Below, one piece after another: positions 50,490 to 60,210 of a DNA stretch of 64,000 bases. Source of the stretch: UBA1794 sp031552405 (GTDB lineage Bacteria; Bacteroidota; Bacteroidia; Bacteroidales; Bacteroidaceae); contig JAVBMN010000017.1 of the NCBI GenBank assembly GCA_031552405.1, positions 1 through 64,000 of the forward strand, written 5' to 3'. Position 1 is the stretch's first letter. Every line of letters begins with the position of its first letter. The notes beneath the pieces were generated by a model that was given only the letters and a program-made list of their open reading frames with translations, searched no databases and was not told where the DNA came from. The position numbers and the translations under genes are program-made.

Positions 50490-52535
50490 TTAGATCAGAT
50501 TGATGCTGCGCTTTACGAAGCGGCTTAGGGCTTCGCCTTTCAGCATTCCATTTTGAAGCAGGGCCAGGTCGATGAGCTGTTGCACCGCTTCATTCCCGGA
50601 GGCAAAGCTGGCGAAGAGGCTTTCTTTTTTGGCTTTCTCATCGGTCAGGGCTTTCTCGATGTCGCTCAGCTTGTTTTTATCGGCTTGGGCTATTTCTTCT
50701 TCTTTCTTGTCCTTCTTGGCATCCTCTAAAGCTTTTTTCTCGTTGGAGAGGCTTTGGATCTTCTCTTCCACAGGCTTCAGAGACTCGGCGCAGGCGCTTT
50801 CTTCTTCGGAGAGGATGGACTTGATGAGGCGGTGGTCGCTGTTGAGTACGAGGTTGTACATATCGGGCATTTCTCCGTAGAAGCTCATTCCGGCGTTGAT
50901 AGAGGCCATCTCTTTCATACGGCGCATATATTCGCTTTGGGTAATCATCACGGGTGAGCTGTTTTCGCCCAGTGCCTCGGAGGATACGGTGAACTCTACT
51001 TTCTCGAGTTTAGGCATCTGGCTCTTGAATACGGAGGACAGGGCTTCTTTCTCGGTAGCAGGGAGTTCGGCGTTCTTTGCTTCTTCTTTCAGGATCATCT
51101 TGTCTACAGTGTCACTGTCTACGCGGACAAAGCGGCTCTTCTCGAACTTCTGTTCCAGCATGTTTACTGCGGCAGTATCCAGCTGGCCGTCCAGCAATAG
51201 TACGTTGTATCCTTTGTTGACGGCATTTTCAATGTAGGTGTATTGCTCGTCTTTCTGGTTGGCATATAGGTAGATGAGGTTGCCTTCCTTGTCGGTCTGT
51301 GTGTCCTTTATGAGGGTTTTGTACTCTTCAAAGGTGTACAGCTTATTGTCGGTATCCTTCATCAGGGCAAACTTGGATGCTTTTTCGTAGAAGTCTTCCT
51401 GGGTAAGCATACCGAAGTTAATGAATATCTTGAGGTCATCCCACTTTTCTTCAAACTGCTTGCGGTCGTTTTTGAAGATGGATTGCAGGCGGTCGGCTAC
51501 CTTCTTGGTGATGTATCCGGAGATCTTCTTTACATTGGAGTCGCTCTGCAGGTAGGAACGTGATACGTTCAGGGGGATATCGGGTGAGTCGATTACGCCG
51601 TGCAGGAGGGTAAGGAATTCGGGAACGATACCTTCTACTGAATCGGTTACATATACCTGGTTGCAATAGAGCTGTATCTTGTTGCGCTGCATCTCCATGT
51701 TGCTCTTTATCTTGGGGAAGTAGAGCACTCCGGTCAGGTGGAACGGATAGTCTACGTTGAGGTGTATCCAGAACAGAGGTTCGTCGCTCATCGGGTAGAG
51801 CTTCTTGTAGAATTCTTTGTAATCCTCGTCCGTCAGGTCCGAGGGTTTCTTCATCCACATGGGGTTGCTGTCGTTGATTACATTGTCCTCGTCGGTGTCT
51901 ACGTATTTGCTGTCTTTCCACTCCTGTTTCTTGCCAAAGGCGATGGGTACAGGCAGGAAGCTGCAATATTTCTTGAGGAGGCTTTCTATGCGTTCTTTTT
52001 CAAGGAACTCTTTGCTTTCGTCATCGATATATAGGATAATATCTGTACCGCGATCTTCTTTCTTGCATTCTTCAAGGGTAAATTCGGGACTGCCGTCACA
52101 GCTCCACTTGATGGCCTGAGCGCCTTCTTTGTGCGATTTAGTAATGATCTCAACTTTCTTGGAAACCATGAAGGAGGAGTAGAAACCCAGTCCGAAGTGA
52201 CCGATGATGGCATTTGCATCGTCCTTGTACTTCTCCAGAAAGTCGTTGGCGCCAGAGAAGGCGATCTGGTTGATGTACTTGTCGATCTCCTCTTCGGTAA
52301 GTCCGATACCGCGGTCGGAGATGGTGATGGTTTTCTTGTCGAGCTTGATGCGCACGGTCAGATCGCCCAACTCGCCCTTGAACTCTCCAAGTGAAGCAAA
52401 GGTCTTTAACTTTTGTGTAGCATCTACAGCGTTTGAAACGATTTCGCGCAGGAAGATCTCATGATCGCTGTACAAGAACTTTTTGATGACAGGAAAAATG
52501 TTTTCGGTAGTTACTCCGATATTGCCTTTTTGCAT
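50490..52535 (-). CDS. htpG: Hsp90-family chaperone HtpG
   Basis: The 681-residue protein has the N-terminal ATPase GHKL domain (FLREIVSNAVDATQKL, ISDRGIGLTEEEI, GHFGLGFYSSFMVS), the middle domain (DIPLNVSRSYLQSDSNVKKI) and a C-terminal dimerisation domain. A charged Lys/Glu-rich stretch near 615-650 (KKDKKEEEIAQADKNKLSD) is longer than in E. coli. The longer open frame upstream is rejected because the family start is MQKGNIGVTTENIF. It lies downstream of clpC on the same strand, with a terminator between. Confidence 0.95.
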   Translation of the reverse strand: MQKGNIGVTTENIFPVIKKFLYSDHEIFLREIVSNAVDATQKLKTFASLGEFKGELGDLTVRIKLDKKTITISDRGIGLTEEEIDKYINQIAFSGANDFLEKYKDDANAIIGHFGLGFYSSFMVSKKVEIITKSHKEGAQAIKWSCDGSPEFTLEECKKEDRGTDIILYIDDESKEFLEKERIESLLKKYCSFLPVPIAFGKKQEWKDSKYVDTDEDNVINDSNPMWMKKPSDLTDEDYKEFYKKLYPMSDEPLFWIHLNVDYPFHLTGVLYFPKIKSNMEMQRNKIQLYCNQVYVTDSVEGIVPEFLTLLHGVIDSPDIPLNVSRSYLQSDSNVKKISGYITKKVADRLQSIFKNDRKQFEEKWDDLKIFINFGMLTQEDFYEKASKFALMKDTDNKLYTFEEYKTLIKDTQTDKEGNLIYLYANQKDEQYTYIENAVNKGYNVLLLDGQLDTAAVNMLEQKFEKSRFVRVDSDTVDKMILKEEAKNAELPATEKEALSSVFKSQMPKLEKVEFTVSSEALGENSSPVMITQSEYMRRMKEMASINAGMSFYGEMPDMYNLVLNSDHRLIKSILSEEESACAESLKPVEEKIQSLSNEKKALEDAKKDKKEEEIAQADKNKLSDIEKALTDEKAKKESLFASFASGNEAVQQLIDLALLQNGMLKGEALSRFVKRSINLI

Positions 52536-52582
52536 AATGTATATGTTTTTGATTGTTAGTATACTTTGTGAAGTGCGGTGAC

Positions 52583-52619
52583 AAAAAAAGTGCCAGCCCC
52601 GGGAGGGACTGACACTTTG
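52583..52619 (-). terminator. Intrinsic terminator of clpC
   Basis: A stem of about 14 bp with two wobble pairs (AAAGTGTCAG arm on the minus strand) is followed by seven T residues. It sits between clpC and htpG, suggesting separate or attenuated transcription. Confidence 0.75.
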
Positions 52620-52640
52620 TCGGGATATCATTCATTCTCT

Positions 52641-55148
52641 TTATACCTCTTCCAGTTCTGTTTGCGGCTGGAGGGTCAATTTGTCATCACCTTCTTTATA
52701 ATCCACGAGGATCGTATCGCCTTCTTTCAGCTGCGAGGTGAGCAGAAGCTCGGCTACTTCATCTTCAAGGAAGCTTTGCATGGCGCGTTTCAAGGGGCGT
52801 GCTCCATACTGTACATCGTATCCTCTTTCGGCGAGGAAGCCTTTTGCAGAATCGGTTACATGAAGTGTGTATCCGATTTCCAGGATTCGTTTCCGTACGG
52901 CGACCAGCTCCACATCTACAATCTTTACAATGTCATCCAGCGAAAGTTGCTCGAATGTGATGATCTCATCGATACGGTTTAGAAATTCCGGGGCAAACTG
53001 TTTATGCAACGCCTTCTGGATTACCGAACGTGAGAGGTCTTTCTCATTGTTTTGCGACGTCGTAGAGAAGCCTATTCCCCGTCCGAATTCTTTCAGCTGA
53101 CGCGTGCCTACATTGGAAGTCATGATGATTACGGTATTTTTAAAGTCCACGGTCTTTCCGTTGCTGTCCGTAAGTCGTCCTTCATCCATTATCTGCAATA
53201 GGAGGTTGTAGGTATCCGGATGCGCTTTCTCTATCTCATCCAGCAGTACGATGGAGTAGGGTTTGCGGCGTACTTTCTCGGTAAGTTGTCCTCCTTCTTC
53301 GTATCCCACGTATCCCGGAGGTGCACCTACCAGACGTGATACGGAGAACTTCTCCATGTATTCACTCATGTCAAGACGAATGATGGAATCTGCCGATCCG
53401 AAAAGGAACTCAGCCAGTTGCTTGGCAAGGTACGTCTTTCCCACACCGGTAGGTCCCAGGAAGAGGAAGGTACCGATAGGGCGGTTGGGATCTTTCAATC
53501 CTACCCGGCTGCGACGTATAGCCTTGGTCAGGGTGCTTATGGCTGTATCCTGAGCTATCACTTTGCTGGACAGCTCTTTCTGCATCTCCATGAGGCGTGC
53601 TTCTTCGGCCTGTGCCATTCGCTGTACAGGGATTCCCGACATCATGGACACTACGGTAGCTACATTTTCTTCGTCTACTGTTTCGCGGCGTTCTTTGAGG
53701 GAGGACTCCCATTTCTTGCGCATGGCATCCATCTTTTCCTCCAACTGGCGGCCTTGGTCGCGGTAGCTGGCAGCTAATTCAAAGTTTTGTGATTTCACAG
53801 CCTTCTTCTTTAGGTCGGCCATCTCTTTGATGCGAACCTCCAAATCCTCGATCTCTGTAGGAACTACGATGTTGATAAGGTGGGCTCTTGAGCCGGCCTC
53901 GTCCAATGCATCCAGCGCCTTGTCAGGGAAGAAGCGGTCGGAAATATAACGTTCTGTCAAAGTGACACAGGCTTTCAGCGCCTCGTCGGTATAGGTTACA
54001 TTATGATGTTCTTCGTAACGGTCTTTTACGTTTCTCAGAATGGCAAGGGTTTCTTCCGCGCTTGTGGGCTCTACTATAACCTTCTGGAAGCGGCGGTCCA
54101 ACGCTCCGTCTTTCTCTATGTTTTTGCGATACTCATCCAGAGTGGTAGCTCCGATACACTGCAGATCTCCGCGGGCCAATGCGGGTTTTAGCATATTGGC
54201 GGCATCCATGCTGCCGGTTGCCGAACCTGCTCCGATAATAGTATGTATCTCGTCAATGAAAAGGATGATTTCCGGGTGGCTGCGAAGCTCTTCTACAATA
54301 CCCTGAAGACGTTCCTCAAATTGTCCACGATACTTTGTTCCTGCTACTACGGATGCCATGTCTAATATCACAATCCGCTTCTCGTAAAGGGTGCGTGATA
54401 CCTGACGCTCTCTGATCCGAATAGCAAGTCCTTCTACTATGGCGCTTTTTCCTACTCCGGGCTCACCGATGAGGATAGGATTGTTCTTCTTTCGGCGACT
54501 TAAGATCTGCGCTATACGTTCAATCTCTTTCTCACGCCCGATGACAGGGTCTAGCTTTCCTTCCTCGGCCGCATCGGTAGCATTGTACCCATACTTGTCG
54601 AGTAGGGGAGTATCGGTGCGCTCTTCGCCTTTTCCGGAAGCTTTTCGTTCGCTTTTGGCAGGCTCTTCTACTTCGCCCCATTCATCGTAGCTGTCACTGA
54701 AATCGGAAGAGATGTCACTCTTTTGTTTCAGCTTGGCAGCCAATACTTGGTAGTCTACATTCCAATTAGCAAACAGGTGGGATGAATAAGTATCCTCATG
54801 TAAGATTGCCATTAGCAAATGGCCGATATCGATTGTTTTAGAGTGGCATATCTTAGCTTCTTCCTCGGATCTGTTAAGGGTTAGGTTTGCTTCGGAAGTA
54901 AACGTAAGCTGGTCGGAACCTATGAAGTTGTTGTCCAGTGTGTCCTTTAAGTGGCTCTCTAAACTATCTTTAAGCTGTGAGACATCCACGTGTAGTTCTT
55001 CCAGGAGTGCAAGTAGCTCTCCATCTTGTTCCCGAAGGATGCCAAGAACTAAATGCTCTGGCCCAACGAAATTATTGCATAGTCTTCTGGCTTCTTCTTT
55101 GCTGTAGTTTACAGCATTGTAAACCTTGCTTGTATACGGGCTGTTCAT
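52641..55148 (-). CDS. clpC: ATP-dependent Clp protease ATPase subunit ClpC
   Basis: The 835-residue AAA+ unfoldase has a ClpN double repeat (1 to about 145), D1 with Walker A GEPGVGKSAIVEG and Walker B ILFIDEIH, and a short coiled-coil middle domain with a UVR-like motif (about 420-460) typical of ClpC rather than ClpB. D2 has GPTGVGKTYLAKQLAE and VLLDEIEKAHPD. It feeds substrates to ClpP. A clear SD (AAGGAG) lies 9 bp upstream, unusual for this genome. Transcription is divergent from gyrA. Confidence 0.94.
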   Translation of the reverse strand: MNSPYTSKVYNAVNYSKEEARRLCNNFVGPEHLVLGILREQDGELLALLEELHVDVSQLKDSLESHLKDTLDNNFIGSDQLTFTSEANLTLNRSEEEAKICHSKTIDIGHLLMAILHEDTYSSHLFANWNVDYQVLAAKLKQKSDISSDFSDSYDEWGEVEEPAKSERKASGKGEERTDTPLLDKYGYNATDAAEEGKLDPVIGREKEIERIAQILSRRKKNNPILIGEPGVGKSAIVEGLAIRIRERQVSRTLYEKRIVILDMASVVAGTKYRGQFEERLQGIVEELRSHPEIILFIDEIHTIIGAGSATGSMDAANMLKPALARGDLQCIGATTLDEYRKNIEKDGALDRRFQKVIVEPTSAEETLAILRNVKDRYEEHHNVTYTDEALKACVTLTERYISDRFFPDKALDALDEAGSRAHLINIVVPTEIEDLEVRIKEMADLKKKAVKSQNFELAASYRDQGRQLEEKMDAMRKKWESSLKERRETVDEENVATVVSMMSGIPVQRMAQAEEARLMEMQKELSSKVIAQDTAISTLTKAIRRSRVGLKDPNRPIGTFLFLGPTGVGKTYLAKQLAEFLFGSADSIIRLDMSEYMEKFSVSRLVGAPPGYVGYEEGGQLTEKVRRKPYSIVLLDEIEKAHPDTYNLLLQIMDEGRLTDSNGKTVDFKNTVIIMTSNVGTRQLKEFGRGIGFSTTSQNNEKDLSRSVIQKALHKQFAPEFLNRIDEIITFEQLSLDDIVKIVDVELVAVRKRILEIGYTLHVTDSAKGFLAERGYDVQYGARPLKRAMQSFLEDEVAELLLTSQLKEGDTILVDYKEGDDKLTLQPQTELEEV

Positions 55149-55176
55149 AGTGATCTCCTTTCTTTATTATAGTAAC

Positions 55177-55196
55177 GTACAAGCTCTTTCTTGTAC
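55177..55196 (-). promoter_or_regulatory. Inverted repeat at the clpC transcription start
   Basis: GTACAAG and CTTGTAC form 7-bp arms with a 6-bp spacer, directly abutting the clpC -7 box. It overlaps the expected start of transcription, so it could be a repressor operator. It does not match CIRCE or CtsR sites. Confidence 0.45.
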
Positions 55197-55226
55197 AAAA
55201 GTAGTAAACATCTTTATACTTTCAAA
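55196..55226 (-). promoter_or_regulatory. Full Bacteroidetes promoter of clpC
   Basis: On the minus strand, TTTG (55223-55226), a 19-bp spacer and TACTTTTG (55196-55203). Confidence 0.7.
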
Positions 55227-55463
55227 GCGTTTACTGCCTCTTTCTTTGCTTATCAAACAAATAACGTGCCAAGAATGTTGTTGTGAATCCTCGAAAAGCG
55301 GCTTTTTTTCTGAAACTTTAATAGCAAAAGCTTTCCTGTATCATTGAAAAAGCGTACCTTAGCGCAGTTTTAAAGAGCCTTTTTATGTGGTGGCAGAAGC
55401 GCTTTGTACTGCATTGGCAATTTAAAAGATGTATAGATACATTATAATAAAATAGATAGTTAA

Positions 55464-58055
55464 ATGCTTGATCAAGACAGAATTATTAAAATCAATATCG
55501 AGGACGAAATGAAGTCATCGTATATTGACTATTCTATGTCAGTCATTGTGTCGCGTGCCCTTCCTGATGTACGTGATGGTTTCAAACCCGTACATCGTCG
55601 TATATTATATGGTATGATGGGGCTTGGCAATACTTCTGATAAACCTTATAAGAAATCTGCCAGAATTGTGGGTGAGGTACTGGGTAAGTTCCATCCTCAT
55701 GGCGATTCTTCTGTATATATGGCAATGGTACGTATGGCGCAGGAGTGGTCCATGCGCTATATGCTGGTTGATGGACAGGGTAACTACGGCTCCGTAGATG
55801 GCGACAGTCCTGCGGCCATGCGTTATACCGAAGCCCGCCTGAATAAACTGGGTGAGGAGATGATGCGCGACCTGGACAAGGAAACTGTAGATATGGTCAA
55901 TAACTTTGATGATACTCTTCAGGAACCGTCTGTATTGCCTACTCGTATCCCGAACTTATTGGTGAATGGAGCTTCTGGTATTGCCGTAGGTATGGCTACC
56001 AATATGCCTACACACAATCTGGCCGAGGTGATAGAAGCTTGTATCGCTTATATTGATAACAATGACATTACTACCGATGAGCTAATGCAATATGTGAAGG
56101 CACCCGATTTTCCAACCGGGGGTTATATTTATGGTATCAGCGGTGTAAGAGATGCGTATGAAACCGGTCGCGGCCGTGTGATTATGCGTGCCCGTGCTGA
56201 AATAGAAGCCGGTTCTTCGCATGATAAGATTGTAGTAACAGAGATCCCATACGGTGTAAACAAGAAAGAGCTGATCGAAAATATTGCAGCGCTGGTTAAT
56301 GAAAAGAGAATAGAAGGTATCAGTAATGTAAACGACGAAAGTGACCGTGAGGGTATGCGCATCGTGGTGGATGTAAAACGAGATGCCAATGCCAGCGTGA
56401 TTCTGAATAAGCTTTATAAGATGACGGCTTTGCAAACCTCTTTCGGAGTGAACAACATCGCTCTGGTAAAAGGTCGTCCACGTATGTTGACGCTCAAAGA
56501 TATTATTCAATATTTTATAGAGCACCGGCATGAAGTGGTGATTCGTCGTACTCAATATGATTTGCGTAAGGCTCGTGAGCGTGCGCATATTCTGGAGGGA
56601 TTGATCATTGCTTCTGATAATATTGATGAAGTGATCCGCATTATCCGCGCTGCAAAGAATCCGCAGGAAGCAATGGCTAATTTGATGGAACGCTTTGAGT
56701 TATCAGAACTTCAGGCACGTGCCATCGTAGAGATGCGTTTGCGTCAGCTTACCGGACTGGAGCAGAGCAAGCTTCATGCAGAATACGAAGAGGTGAAGAA
56801 ACAGATTGAATACTTTGAAGCTATTCTTTCGGATGAGGACCTCTGTCGTAAGGTTATTACGGATGAGCTGATCGAAGTGAAGGCTAAATACGGTGACGCA
56901 CGTCGCAGTGAGATCGTGTATTCTTCCGAAGAATTTAATCCGGAAGATTTCTATGCGGATGATCAGATGGTAATTACTATCTCTCATCTGGGGTATATTA
57001 AGCGTACTCCGCTTTCGGAATTCCGTGCACAGAATCGTGGCGGTGTGGGATCCAAAGGGTCTGAAACCCGTGATGAGGACTTTGTAGAGAATATATATCC
57101 CGCTACCATGCACAATACTATGTTGTTCTTTACCCAAAAAGGACGCTGCTATTGGTTGAAGGTGTATGAGATTCCTGAAGGTACGAAGATCTCCAAAGGA
57201 CGTGCTATCCAGAATCTTCTGAATATTGATCCGGATGATAAGGTGAATGCCTTTGTCCGTGTGAAGACCCTGACAGATGCGGAATATATCAAGAACCATT
57301 ACATCCTGTTCTGTACCAAGAATGGTGTGGTGAAAAAGACTTCCTTGCAACAATATTCCCGTCCACGTCAGAACGGAGTAAACGCAATTACTATTCGTGA
57401 AGATGATCGTGTTATTGAGGTACGTATGACGAATGGTAATAATGAGATTATCATTGCCAACCGAAACGGTCGTGCCATCCGTTTCAATGAACGGACTGTT
57501 CGTGAGATGGGGCGTACTGCCACCGGAGTAATTGGTATGCGACTGGATGATGATGGTCAGGATGAAGTGGTAGGAATGGTTTGTATCAAGGATATAGAAA
57601 CCGAAAGCGTGATGGTTGTTTCCGAACAGGGATATGGAAAGCGTAGTAATATTGATGACTACCGTATTACCAACCGCGGTGCAAAGGGTGTGAAGACTCT
57701 AAACATTACAGAAAAAACAGGAAAACTGATTGCCATAAAGAGCGTAACAGATGAAAACGATTTGATGATTATCAATAAATCAGGTATCACCATTCGTATC
57801 GCTGTGAGTGAATTCCGTATTATGGGACGTGCCACACAGGGCGTACGACTCATTAACCTGGATAAACGTGGTGATGAAATTGGTTCTGTGTGTAAAGTGC
57901 TTCACGATACCGATGAAATCGAGGAACTTGATGAGGATGAATTGACCTCCCCAGATGCTCCAGCATCCGAAATAGCCGGACTTGAAACAATGCCGTTGGA
58001 TGAGGAAGAAGGCGATGAGGATCATGTGGATAACGAAGAAGAAACCGAAGAATAA
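55464..58055 (+). CDS. gyrA: DNA gyrase subunit A
   Basis: The 863-residue subunit has a breakage-reunion domain (about 10-490; RALPDVRDGFKPVHRRILYG, catalytic Tyr in AMRYTEARL) and a C-terminal six-bladed wrapping domain (about 500-815). The blade-1 gyrase box reads QNRGGVGSKG, a variant of QRRGGKG. It ends in an acidic tail rich in Asp and Glu (EEEGDEDHVDNEEETEE). The quinolone-determining stretch reads HPHGDSSVY, with Ser present. It lies upstream of and close to a TPR gene. Confidence 0.96.
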   Translation: MLDQDRIIKINIEDEMKSSYIDYSMSVIVSRALPDVRDGFKPVHRRILYGMMGLGNTSDKPYKKSARIVGEVLGKFHPHGDSSVYMAMVRMAQEWSMRYMLVDGQGNYGSVDGDSPAAMRYTEARLNKLGEEMMRDLDKETVDMVNNFDDTLQEPSVLPTRIPNLLVNGASGIAVGMATNMPTHNLAEVIEACIAYIDNNDITTDELMQYVKAPDFPTGGYIYGISGVRDAYETGRGRVIMRARAEIEAGSSHDKIVVTEIPYGVNKKELIENIAALVNEKRIEGISNVNDESDREGMRIVVDVKRDANASVILNKLYKMTALQTSFGVNNIALVKGRPRMLTLKDIIQYFIEHRHEVVIRRTQYDLRKARERAHILEGLIIASDNIDEVIRIIRAAKNPQEAMANLMERFELSELQARAIVEMRLRQLTGLEQSKLHAEYEEVKKQIEYFEAILSDEDLCRKVITDELIEVKAKYGDARRSEIVYSSEEFNPEDFYADDQMVITISHLGYIKRTPLSEFRAQNRGGVGSKGSETRDEDFVENIYPATMHNTMLFFTQKGRCYWLKVYEIPEGTKISKGRAIQNLLNIDPDDKVNAFVRVKTLTDAEYIKNHYILFCTKNGVVKKTSLQQYSRPRQNGVNAITIREDDRVIEVRMTNGNNEIIIANRNGRAIRFNERTVREMGRTATGVIGMRLDDDGQDEVVGMVCIKDIETESVMVVSEQGYGKRSNIDDYRITNRGAKGVKTLNITEKTGKLIAIKSVTDENDLMIINKSGITIRIAVSEFRIMGRATQGVRLINLDKRGDEIGSVCKVLHDTDEIEELDEDELTSPDAPASEIAGLETMPLDEEEGDEDHVDNEEETEE

Positions 58056-58083
58056 TATTATAGCTAATTTAAAACAAGTTGTT

Positions 58084-59367
58084 ATGAAACATTATGTTTT
58101 TACAATCATGCTACTGCTTGTAGCAAGTGTAGCTTATGGACAGAAAGCAAATCAGAAGAAAGCCAAAACGGCAATAGGCGAAGAAAATCCTAATTTTAAG
58201 GATGCTTTTGCGGCTATTGATGCAGCAATGAAGGACCCTACTACAATGAACGATCCTGAAACATACAACCTTGCAGGTAAGTTGTCTCGCAAAGCGTATG
58301 AAATGGAAAGTATGAAACACTTGAAGAAGGAGCCTTATGACACTGCAAGGTTGTACAACAGTGTGTTGGAAATGTTTAAGTATTACGAAATTTGTGATGA
58401 GAAAGCTCAGATTCCTGATGAGAAAGGAAAGCTGCCTAAGAACAAATGGCGTGAAGAAAACACCAAGGATCTGGAGAAGTATTACGGACAGCTATTTAAT
58501 GCGGGCGCAGTGTATTACATGATGCAGAAGAAGGATTATCCGACTGCTGTGCGCTTTTTGGGTGAGTACATTGATAAAGCGAATTCTCCTTTACTAAAGA
58601 ATCTGGATCTTCTTACTGACAGTGCAAAGAATCAGACAGCCTTCTATGCTACTTACGCGGCTTATTACGCAAAAGATGATGCCAATATTATTAAGTATGG
58701 TGAGATGGCGATCAATTGTTTGAATAAAACCGACTCTGAAAAGGCATTCCAAATTTTGACCCATGCTTATAAGAATGAGGGAGATACTGCAAAGTGGATT
58801 TATATGCTTCAGGAAGGTATTAAGCGTGACCCGACAGCTGAGAGCAATATTGTACAGCTGATTAACTATTACAATGACAAGGGAAAGATAGGCGAGGCCA
58901 TGAAATTTGCTGACCAGTTGATCGAAGCCGATCCGGATAATGATTACAGCTACTTTATAAAAGGTGTATTGTTGCAGCAGGGTACAAAGGATGTAGCGGG
59001 TGCTATTGAATGTTACAAAAAGGCTATTGCCATTGATCCGAAGAAATCTGAGTATTACTCGAATCTTGGTACCTCCTATATAGCTGTGGCGCAGGAACTG
59101 GATGGTAATTCGGTATACAACTCTCCGGAATACAAGAATCAACAACGCTTGGTGATGCAGAACTACATGTGGGCACGCGAGGCTTTTGAGAAGGTACGTG
59201 ACTTGGCGCCTGAGAAAGAAGACTTGTGGGTAGCTCCGTTGTATCGTATTTACTACAAGTTGGGTATCCAGCAGGGTGAAGAGTTCCAAGAGCTGCAGAA
59301 GAAGATGGAAGCTCGTGAAGGTGTGATATTGACTCAGCCTGCTAAGAAAGCGCCTGCGAAGAAATAA
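58084..59367 (+). CDS. Secreted TPR-repeat protein
   Basis: The 427-residue protein has a signal peptide (about 1-20, ending VAYGQ). A mainly helical body holds TPR-like repeats (about 155-345, e.g. YFIKGVLLQQGTKDVAGAIE then YKKAIAIDPKKSEYYSNLG) and a basic tail (KKAPAKK). It is probably a periplasmic or envelope scaffold. The open frame extends upstream into gyrA in another frame, but the ATG at 58084 gives a clean signal peptide 28 bp after gyrA. The gyrA-TPR pairing is one I recall from other Bacteroides. Confidence 0.85.
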   Translation: MKHYVFTIMLLLVASVAYGQKANQKKAKTAIGEENPNFKDAFAAIDAAMKDPTTMNDPETYNLAGKLSRKAYEMESMKHLKKEPYDTARLYNSVLEMFKYYEICDEKAQIPDEKGKLPKNKWREENTKDLEKYYGQLFNAGAVYYMMQKKDYPTAVRFLGEYIDKANSPLLKNLDLLTDSAKNQTAFYATYAAYYAKDDANIIKYGEMAINCLNKTDSEKAFQILTHAYKNEGDTAKWIYMLQEGIKRDPTAESNIVQLINYYNDKGKIGEAMKFADQLIEADPDNDYSYFIKGVLLQQGTKDVAGAIECYKKAIAIDPKKSEYYSNLGTSYIAVAQELDGNSVYNSPEYKNQQRLVMQNYMWAREAFEKVRDLAPEKEDLWVAPLYRIYYKLGIQQGEEFQELQKKMEAREGVILTQPAKKAPAKK

Positions 59368-59389
59368 TTTTAATGTGCTTTATACTACG

Positions 59390-59419
59390 AAGAGCTATCC
59401 GCAATCCGGATAGCTCTTT
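59390..59419 (+). terminator. Intrinsic terminator of the gyrA-TPR unit
   Basis: A perfect 12-bp stem (59390-59401 with 59407-59418) has a 5-nt loop and a short T run. Confidence 0.75.
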
Positions 59420-59461
59420 GTGAATAAGGCTATTTGCCAGGGCTTAGAGTTTTTGATTGTG

Positions 59462-60127
59462 ATGGAAGAAATGTCTGTGTATTTGCGTCGCTATGCTTTC
59501 TGGGAAGAGCTTGCCAATACCCTTAGTCATGGGTTAGGGATTCTTTTGGGTATTGTGGCGGGTTATTTCCTTTTGTGTAAGGCCGGCCTTCATGAAGAGT
59601 CCGGCTGGTCAGTTTTGTCTGTGGTGATTTATCTGGTGGGGATGTTCTCTTCCTATATCAGCTCTACTTGGTATCATGGTTGTCGTCCTGGCAAACGGAA
59701 GGAGTTACTCCGGAAGTTTGATCATGGAGCCATCTACTTGCATATAGCCGGAACGTATGCTCCTTTGACCTTACTTGTGCTGCGTGAATCATCGGGTTGG
59801 GGGTGGAGCATCTTTATTCTTGTTTGGATTGCGGCTATAGTAGGCTTTGTGTTTAGCTTTGTTCGACTGAAGGAGCATAGCAATCTAGAGACCTGTTGCT
59901 ATATTGTTATGGGTGGTTTGATACTGATAGCTATTAAGCCTCTGTTTGATTCTCTTTCTGCTCAGGGAATAATTGATGCTCTTTGGTGGCTCATTGGAGG
60001 TGGTGTTTCGTATGTCATAGGTGCGCTTTTTTATTCTCTCCGCAGGCCTTATATGCATGCTGTGTTTCATTTATTCTGTTTAGGTGGTAGTATATGTCAT
60101 ATCTATTCCATCTATTTGTTGCTCTGA
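59462..60127 (+). CDS. Hemolysin III / PAQR-family membrane protein
   Basis: The 221-residue protein has seven helices and the family residues ELANTLSHGLG, SSTWYHG, KFDHGAIYLHIAGTYAPL and the C-terminal YMHAVFHLF, which together form a zinc site in PAQR proteins. Despite the name, most bacterial members are not toxins; a hydrolase-like or membrane-homeostasis role is assumed. The frame is open back to a GTG at 59420, but ATG 59462 (MEEMSVYLRRYAFWEE) fits the family better; ATG 59471 is also possible. Confidence 0.83.
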   Translation: MEEMSVYLRRYAFWEELANTLSHGLGILLGIVAGYFLLCKAGLHEESGWSVLSVVIYLVGMFSSYISSTWYHGCRPGKRKELLRKFDHGAIYLHIAGTYAPLTLLVLRESSGWGWSIFILVWIAAIVGFVFSFVRLKEHSNLETCCYIVMGGLILIAIKPLFDSLSAQGIIDALWWLIGGGVSYVIGALFYSLRRPYMHAVFHLFCLGGSICHIYSIYLLL

Positions 60128-60140
60128 GTTTGATTGTGTA

Positions 60141-60186
60141 AAAAAGAAAGCTCCCGAATAAGAATTCTCATTCGGGAGCTTTTTGT
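60141..60186. terminator. Bidirectional terminator between the HlyIII-family gene and rpsP
   Basis: A 13-bp stem (60147-60159 with 60170-60182) has A residues on one side and T residues on the other. It serves the convergent genes. Confidence 0.8.
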
Positions 60187-60210
60187 ATGCGGTTATTGCA
60201 CCGGCCAGAA

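Larger units (their letters stand above)
55149..55463. other. Divergent clpC-gyrA intergenic region
   Basis: These 315 bp hold the clpC promoter, the inverted repeat at 55177-55196 and its SD. On the gyrA side only a near-match -7 box (TACCTTAG, 55355-55362) is seen. Confidence 0.4.

Noticed and set aside
52536..52631. N-terminal extension of HtpG
   Set aside because: It covers the clpC terminator and is absent from the family, whose start MQKGNIGVTTENIF is at 52535.
57982..58083. Extension of the TPR protein into the end of gyrA
   Set aside because: It would bury the signal peptide that begins at 58084.
59420..60127. Hemolysin function for the HlyIII-family protein
   Set aside because: The family is PAQR-like membrane proteins; nothing in the sequence or neighbourhood supports a toxin role.
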